The notes below the pieces were generated by a model that was not told where the DNA came from, did no database searches, and saw nothing but the letters and a program-made list of their open reading frames with translations. The position numbers and the translations under genes are program-made. DNA of 9,145 bases from Acidobacteriaceae bacterium (GTDB lineage Bacteria > Acidobacteriota > Terriglobia > Terriglobales > Acidobacteriaceae): NCBI GenBank assembly GCA_003164255.1, contig PLST01000537.1, positions 4,018-13,162 on the forward strand, given 5' to 3'. Within the stretch, counting starts at the first letter, position 1. Every line of letters begins with the position of its first letter. Shown here one piece after another: positions 6,529 to 9,145 of the stretch.

Positions 6529-7490
6529 GGGAGAACCGCACGCAGGTTGAGCATGGCCGTCGAGCACTCAGCCCCGGTGGACCAGCGAGGGTGCCCGCCC
6601 CGCGAGCTCTCCTCGGAACCGAGCCTGGACTGGAGCGGGTTGAACCTGTGCGGCGCCGATTGGCGCTCGGGCTGTTCACATCCTGCGCCAATCCCGCCTG
6701 CGACTCCGGATGGATGAAGTTGTGGCGGAGCCGCTCGGTGCCAGTGTTTGAAGGCGGCTGGAGTTGCTCGCCCGCCTGTACGCGGGCGCAGATTGAGGCA
6801 GCACTCCTGCGCGAAGTTGATGCTCACGGCATTCCCGAGGAGGTCCACCGCCACCGCATTCCGCTGGGCCTTGCGATGCTCGAACAAGGCTGGATTACCA
6901 GTGCCCAGTTGCGCAGGGCGCTGGAGGCGCAGAAGACCGCGGGAGCCGGCCGTCTGGGTCATTGGCTGGTGCGCCAGCAGGCAGTCAGCGAGCAGTTGGT
7001 GACCCGGGCGCTGGGGCTGCAGTGGAGTTGCCCGGTCCTTGGGCTGGAAGCGCATGCGCCGGAAGGATTGACCGCGGTTTTGCCGCGACTTTTTGTGGAT
7101 GCGTTTGGAGCCCTGCCGCTCCGGATTGCGGCGCGCAAGATCGTTTATCTGGGATTCGAATCCCGCCTGGACCCGGCGCTGGCCTTGGCCGTCGAGCGCA
7201 TGACTGGCTTGCGCGCCGAATCCGGTCTTGTGCAGGAGTCGCTCTTTCGCCCCGCGTACACCCGCATGCTTGCCGCAACGTTTCCCCCGCTGGAGTTGAT
7301 TGAGGCCGCCTCTGAGTCGGCACTCGTTCAGGTACTGGCCAGGCGCGTCGAAACGCTCAAACCGGTCGCATCGCGACTGGTCCGGTTGCACGACTGCCTT
7401 TGGCTGAGAATGTGGACCGATCCGCAGAAGGGGCCGTTGCCGCAAATCGATACCGTGCGGGACCTGATCTGTTCCCTTCGCTCTTCTTGA
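6516..7490 (+). CDS. Unrecognised protein with a CX4C/CX3C cysteine set and an MshEN-like (GspE N-terminal) domain; 5' end probably frameshifted
   Basis: No named gene is recognised. Numbered from ATG 6516 (324 residues), the protein has a possible zinc-binding set: C57-x4-C62 and C84-x3-C88, 21 residues apart. Two repeats of the MshEN pattern follow. The first spans 115-139 (PLG at 116-118, G125, L132, L136, Q139). The second spans 146-169 (R146-L-G148, L151-V152, L161, L166, Q169), followed by WSCPV. MshEN repeats bind cyclic di-GMP in MshE-type ATPases, but no ATPase follows. The rest (about 175-324) is a mixed domain I cannot name. The gene lies directly after fliN, suggesting a role at the motor or its regulation; this is inference. 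The first about 50 residues in this frame are Arg/Pro-rich with poor third-position GC. The real start is more likely ATG 6553 in another frame, or GTG 6648. Confidence 0.72.
   Translation: MPLLRENRTQVEHGRRALSPGGPARVPAPRALLGTEPGLERVEPVRRRLALGLFTSCANPACDSGWMKLWRSRSVPVFEGGWSCSPACTRAQIEAALLREVDAHGIPEEVHRHRIPLGLAMLEQGWITSAQLRRALEAQKTAGAGRLGHWLVRQQAVSEQLVTRALGLQWSCPVLGLEAHAPEGLTAVLPRLFVDAFGALPLRIAARKIVYLGFESRLDPALALAVERMTGLRAESGLVQESLFRPAYTRMLAATFPPLELIEAASESALVQVLARRVETLKPVASRLVRLHDCLWLRMWTDPQKGPLPQIDTVRDLICSLRSS
6667..6671 (+). other. Probable one-base frameshift site in the MshEN-like gene
   Basis: From ATG 6553 to about 6669, the frame that is not used downstream has third-position G/C in 35 of 39 codons. 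The frame of the downstream gene has it in only about 23 of 38. The upstream frame reads MAVEHSAPVDQRG and continues to LNLCGADWRS. One extra G in the GGG run at 6669-6671 would join it to GLFTSCANPACDSGW, giving a 312-residue protein starting 24 bases after the fliN stop. As the sequence stands, that frame stops at 6715-6717. A sequencing or assembly error or a real mutation would explain this; programmed shifting is less likely because no slippery motif is seen. Confidence 0.5.
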
Positions 7491-7521
7491 CCGGGAATCA
7501 AGCCGGGCGCCTGCGACAGGA

Positions 7522-7538
7522 CTCAAGGATTGCTTGAG
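7522..7538. promoter_or_regulatory. Perfect 6-bp dyad over the -35 region before cheY
   Basis: CTCAAG (7522-7527), a 5-base spacer, and CTTGAG (7533-7538) form a perfect inverted repeat. It covers the -35 element and the first part of the spacer of the candidate sigma-28 promoter. No T run follows, so terminator function is unlikely. It could be an operator, or part of a weak hairpin at the end of the upstream mRNA; which of these applies is unknown. Confidence 0.3.
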
Positions 7539-7549
7539 GTTGCCGATAC
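7523..7549 (+). promoter_or_regulatory. Candidate sigma-28 (FliA) promoter for cheY-cheX
   Basis: TCAAGGAT (7523-7530), exactly 11 bases, then GCCGATAC (7542-7549) resembles the enterobacterial FliA consensus TAAAGTTT-N11-GCCGATAA. The -10 element matches at 7 of 8 positions and the start of the -35 at 3 of 4; the second half of the -35 is weak. Transcription would begin near 7556. That leaves about 18 bases of leader containing GAGGAG (7561-7566) before the cheY ATG at 7574. The promoter sits in an 83-base gap, one of the wider gaps in the cluster, and a FliA-type gene is encoded 3 kb upstream. The consensus comes from another phylum, so this is a prediction. Confidence 0.6.
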
Positions 7550-7573
7550 AAAATGCAGTAGAGGAGTTGAGGC

Positions 7574-7957
7574 ATGAGTGAAATACGAGCCCTGATCGTC
7601 GACGATTCCTCGGTCATGCGCAAGATTGTGGAGCGTGCGCTACGCCAGGCGGGCCTGGATCCGCTGGTGGTGCATGAGGCCGGCAGTGGAACCGAGGGCC
7701 TGGAGCTGCTAAGAGCGCGACAGGTGGACTTGATTCTCTCCGACATCAATATGCCGTCGATGGACGGGTTGGAGTTTCTGCGCCAGATTCGCGCCCAGAA
7801 CCTGGCTCCGGGGATTCCGGTGGTCATGATCACAACCGAGTCGAGCGAAGAGCACGTCAAGCAGGCCATACAGGCTGGAGCGCAGGGGTACATCCGCAAG
7901 CCGTTCACCGCCGAGCAAGTGAAGGAGAGGGTATTGCCTCTCGTGCACGCGGCCTGA
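7574..7957 (+). CDS. cheY: Chemotaxis response regulator CheY, single receiver domain
   Basis: CheY is phosphorylated by the histidine kinase CheA and then binds FliM to change flagellar rotation. The 127-residue product is one receiver domain with no output domain. The acidic pocket is D10-D11, the phospho-acceptor is D57 in LSDINMPSMDG, the switch threonine is T87 in MITTES, and the catalytic lysine is K109 in GYIRKPF. These happen to fall at the same numbers as in enterobacterial CheY. The segment VDDSSVMRKIVERALRQAG is typical of CheY proteins near flagellar genes. The start at ATG 7574 has GAGGAG at 7561-7566, and a sigma-28-like promoter lies just upstream. The cheX-like gene follows after 15 bases, so signal and dephosphorylation are probably co-expressed. 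A different single-domain regulator role is possible, but the FliM N-terminus encoded upstream supports CheY. Confidence 0.92.
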   Translation: MSEIRALIVDDSSVMRKIVERALRQAGLDPLVVHEAGSGTEGLELLRARQVDLILSDINMPSMDGLEFLRQIRAQNLAPGIPVVMITTESSEEHVKQAIQAGAQGYIRKPFTAEQVKERVLPLVHAA

Positions 7958-7972
7958 CGAGAAGGAGACAGC

Positions 7973-8533
7973 ATGCTGTTGAACGGTGTGCGCAAGGCCT
8001 CCATCGCGCTTGAGCGCGGGGGCGGCGGAAATGGAATGGAGCCTACGATGGCGGTATCGTTGCGTGAATCCCTGCAACAGGTTTCCGATCCGGGAAACCT
8101 GGATGCAAGCGTGGAAGAGGTTTTTCGATTGATGCTCGGGGTCGAATGCCGGCGGGAGCATGGCGGCGGGAGCCAGGAACAGGATTCCGTGACCGCGGTG
8201 GTTGGCTTTGGCGGGCTGCTGAGCGGAGCCTGCGTTTTCTCGACTGGCCGCACCGCTGCCCTCGAAATTGCCGGATTCATGACAGGCATGCAGTTCGAGG
8301 AGATTGACGACACGGTCAAGGATGGGATTGGGGAGATCTGCAACATGCTGGCGGGCGCATGGAAGGGCAAAGTCCCTGAGCTGGCCGCAAACTGCGGTCT
8401 TTCGGTGCCCGCGGTCATCACCGGCCGCGATTACAAACTCCATGTCCAGGCTCCGGAGTTTCAGTTGCACCATCTCTACCGCTTTCAGGAGTCAACCTTC
8501 GCCGTCACCATCGTCTGCGACGGCCTGCAATAG
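7973..8533 (+). CDS. CheX-like chemotaxis phosphatase (CheC/CheX family)
   Basis: The 186-residue protein resembles the CheX/CheC family, which removes phosphate from CheY-P. The catalytic-type helix is visible as GIGEICNMLAGAWKGKV, with E121-x2-N124 fitting the E-x2-N motif. Upstream is a hydrophobic strand pair (SVTAVVGFGGLLSGACVFS) followed by AALEIAGFMTG, also typical. It ends with strands (LHHLYRFQESTFAVTIVCDG) like the CheX dimer edge. A single E-x2-N copy favours CheX over two-site CheC. About 25 residues at the N-terminus are Gly-rich and poorly conserved. ATG 7973 is preferred because AAGGAGA lies at 7962-7968, but in-frame ATG 8036 could give a shorter protein. It lies 15 bases after cheY. 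An antagonist of this CheY is the simplest role; action on another receiver is possible. Confidence 0.83.
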   Translation: MLLNGVRKASIALERGGGGNGMEPTMAVSLRESLQQVSDPGNLDASVEEVFRLMLGVECRREHGGGSQEQDSVTAVVGFGGLLSGACVFSTGRTAALEIAGFMTGMQFEEIDDTVKDGIGEICNMLAGAWKGKVPELAANCGLSVPAVITGRDYKLHVQAPEFQLHHLYRFQESTFAVTIVCDGLQ

Positions 8534-8549
8534 GTCCCGACGCCAAGAC

Positions 8550-8586
8550 GAATTCAGGATGTCCCCACCGGGCGGAATTCAGAATG
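8550..8586 (+). repeat. Short direct repeat of GAATTCAG(G/A)ATG
   Basis: GAATTCAGGATG (8550-8561) recurs as GAATTCAGAATG (8575-8586), 25 bases apart, just after the cheX stop. The second copy runs into GGGGC (8586-8590), which can pair with GCCCC (8600-8604) around a 9-base loop. The function is unknown; the repeat may be a remnant of an element end or a chance duplication. Confidence 0.35.
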
Positions 8587-8650
8587 GGGCAGGACGCTCG
8601 CCCCGCATCGGGCAGTGACAGAGACTGGGCTGCCAGGCGGGGCTGCTTGA

Positions 8651-8679
8651 GGCCGAGGACCGATGACTGATCGTCGGCC
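8651..8679 (+). terminator. Bulged hairpin in the cheX-flgF gap, possible weak terminator
   Basis: GGCCGA (8651-8656) and CGAT (8661-8664), with a 4-base bulge between them, pair with ATCG (8670-8673) and TCGGCC (8674-8679) around a 5-base loop. It lies 118 bases after the cheX stop, in the 244-base gap that separates the chemotaxis pair from the rod genes. There is no U-rich tail, so intrinsic termination is uncertain. Nothing else gene-like was seen in this gap. Confidence 0.25.
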
Positions 8680-8733
8680 GTTGCCCCTTGGGCCTGCTAT
8701 TCCTAAGCCCCTCTAATTCCATTTCTCCTCTCG

Positions 8734-8749
8734 CGGCACTCCATCTGCA
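8734..8749 (+). promoter_or_regulatory. Candidate sigma-54 promoter before flgF
   Basis: CGGCAC (8734-8739), 5 bases, then CTGCA (8745-8749) matches the sigma-54 pattern TGGCAC-N5-TTGCA except at two positions. The invariant GG and GC doublets have the correct 10-base separation. Transcription would start near 8760, leaving a short leader with AGGAGA (8765-8770) and the flgF ATG at 8778. Many bacteria drive rod and hook genes from sigma-54. No enhancer site or activator gene is visible in the window, so this remains a motif-level call. Confidence 0.42.
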
Positions 8750-8777
8750 AGCTCTCTCGTTGTCAGGAGAGCGTGCG

Positions 8778-9145
8778 ATGGACAGCGGTTACTACGCGGC
8801 GATGACCGGCCTTGTGGCGCGAACCCAGGCTCTCGATACGGCAGCCGCCAATCTGGCCAATGCTCAGACGCCGGGATACCGGGCGGAGCGGGAGTACTTC
8901 CGGTCCGCGCTCCTCGGTCCGGATGCCCTCAGCTCCCAGCTGGGCCGCACGGTCAACAATTACGGCCTTCTTGGCGGCGACCAGCTCAGCATGGCTCAAG
9001 GAGCATTGCAATCGACCGGTAACCCCCTCGATCTGGCAATTGAAGGTCAGGGTTTCTTTCAGATCCAGACAGCGAACGGGCTTCGCTACACCCGCGATGG
9101 CAGCTTTCACCGTTCCTCTGGTGGCCAACTGGTTACTTCTGCAGG
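8778..9145 (+). CDS. flgF: Flagellar basal-body rod protein FlgF, 5' part (3' end outside window)
   Basis: FlgF is a proximal rod component of the flagellar drive shaft, exported through the FlhA/FlhB/FliR gate. The frame is open from ATG 8778 to the window end, giving 122 complete codons of a protein usually near 250 residues. The N-terminal rod helix reads MDSGYYAAMTGLVARTQALD, followed by the conserved ANLANAQTPGYRA. The family motif L84-D-L-A-I-E-G-Q-G-F-F94 comes next, then LRYTRDGSF. The MDSGYYAA start and long first helix favour FlgF over FlgG, but the two are close and the diagnostic C-terminus is absent. The Shine-Dalgarno AGGAGA is at 8765-8770. A sigma-54-like promoter sits immediately upstream, and the 244-base gap suggests that this begins a new operon, probably continuing into flgG. 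Confidence 0.88.
   Translation, partial: MDSGYYAAMTGLVARTQALDTAAANLANAQTPGYRAEREYFRSALLGPDALSSQLGRTVNNYGLLGGDQLSMAQGALQSTGNPLDLAIEGQGFFQIQTANGLRYTRDGSFHRSSGGQLVTSA

Noticed and set aside
8763..9128. Minus-strand 121-codon open frame opposite flgF.
   Set aside because: The + strand has an unmistakable FlgF N-terminus with a good Shine-Dalgarno, so the minus frame is a shadow.
1..9145. Possible insertion sequence, phage, CRISPR or tRNA content.
   Set aside because: No transposase or integrase motifs, spaced repeat arrays or cloverleaf were seen. The whole window is flagellar or chemotaxis-related.

Overview
The window is a flagellar and chemotaxis gene cluster from a GC-rich, motile, Gram-negative-type bacterium. 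All genes lie on the + strand and are tightly packed. Gene order is the 3' end of fliR, flhB, flhA, a FliA/WhiG-type sigma-28 gene, fliM, fliN with an extra N-terminal domain, an unusual Cys-motif plus MshEN-like gene, a stand-alone cheY, a cheX-like phosphatase gene, and the 5' part of flgF. The gene order, the proline/alanine-rich high-GC style, the N-terminally extended FliN and the FlgF N-terminus suggest an Acidobacteriota member (Terriglobia, Bryobacterales or Solibacter relatives). That assignment is a judgement from family resemblance, not a database result. No tRNA, rRNA, CRISPR, insertion sequence or prophage signal was seen.

Positions 1-3740 encode the export gate. FliR and FlhB are separated by 3 bases, and flhB and flhA overlap as ATGA. 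FlhB keeps its NPTH self-cleavage motif and FlhA keeps its signature and PGKQ loop. A 115-base gap (3741-3855) follows and can fold into a 12-bp stem that competes with a second hairpin. The sigma factor comes next; the flhF and flhG genes that often sit between flhA and fliA are absent here. After an 82-base gap, fliM starts at TTG and overlaps fliN as ATGA. FliM and FliN form the motor switch (C-ring).

Positions 6516-7490 hold the most unusual gene. It has a CX4C...CX3C cysteine set followed by two MshEN-like motifs of the type that binds cyclic di-GMP in type II secretion and pilus ATPases, but no ATPase follows. Its position right after the switch genes suggests a c-di-GMP input to the motor. 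Its 5' end appears to carry a one-base frameshift near 6669-6671: third-position GC content and a natural-looking protein both support a start at 6553 in another frame.

A new transcription unit probably starts at about 7556. A well-spaced sigma-28 promoter (TCAAGGAT-N11-GCCGATAC), with a dyad across its -35 element, precedes cheY, whose catalytic residues are D57, T87 and K109. The cheX-like gene (E121-x2-N124) follows. The switch target (FliM with its CheY-binding N-terminus), the signal (CheY) and a signal terminator (CheX) are therefore encoded together, and the sigma factor that could drive the last two is encoded 3 kb upstream. A 244-base non-coding stretch (8534-8777) holds a short direct repeat, hairpins and a sigma-54-like promoter just before flgF, which starts the rod gene group beyond the window.
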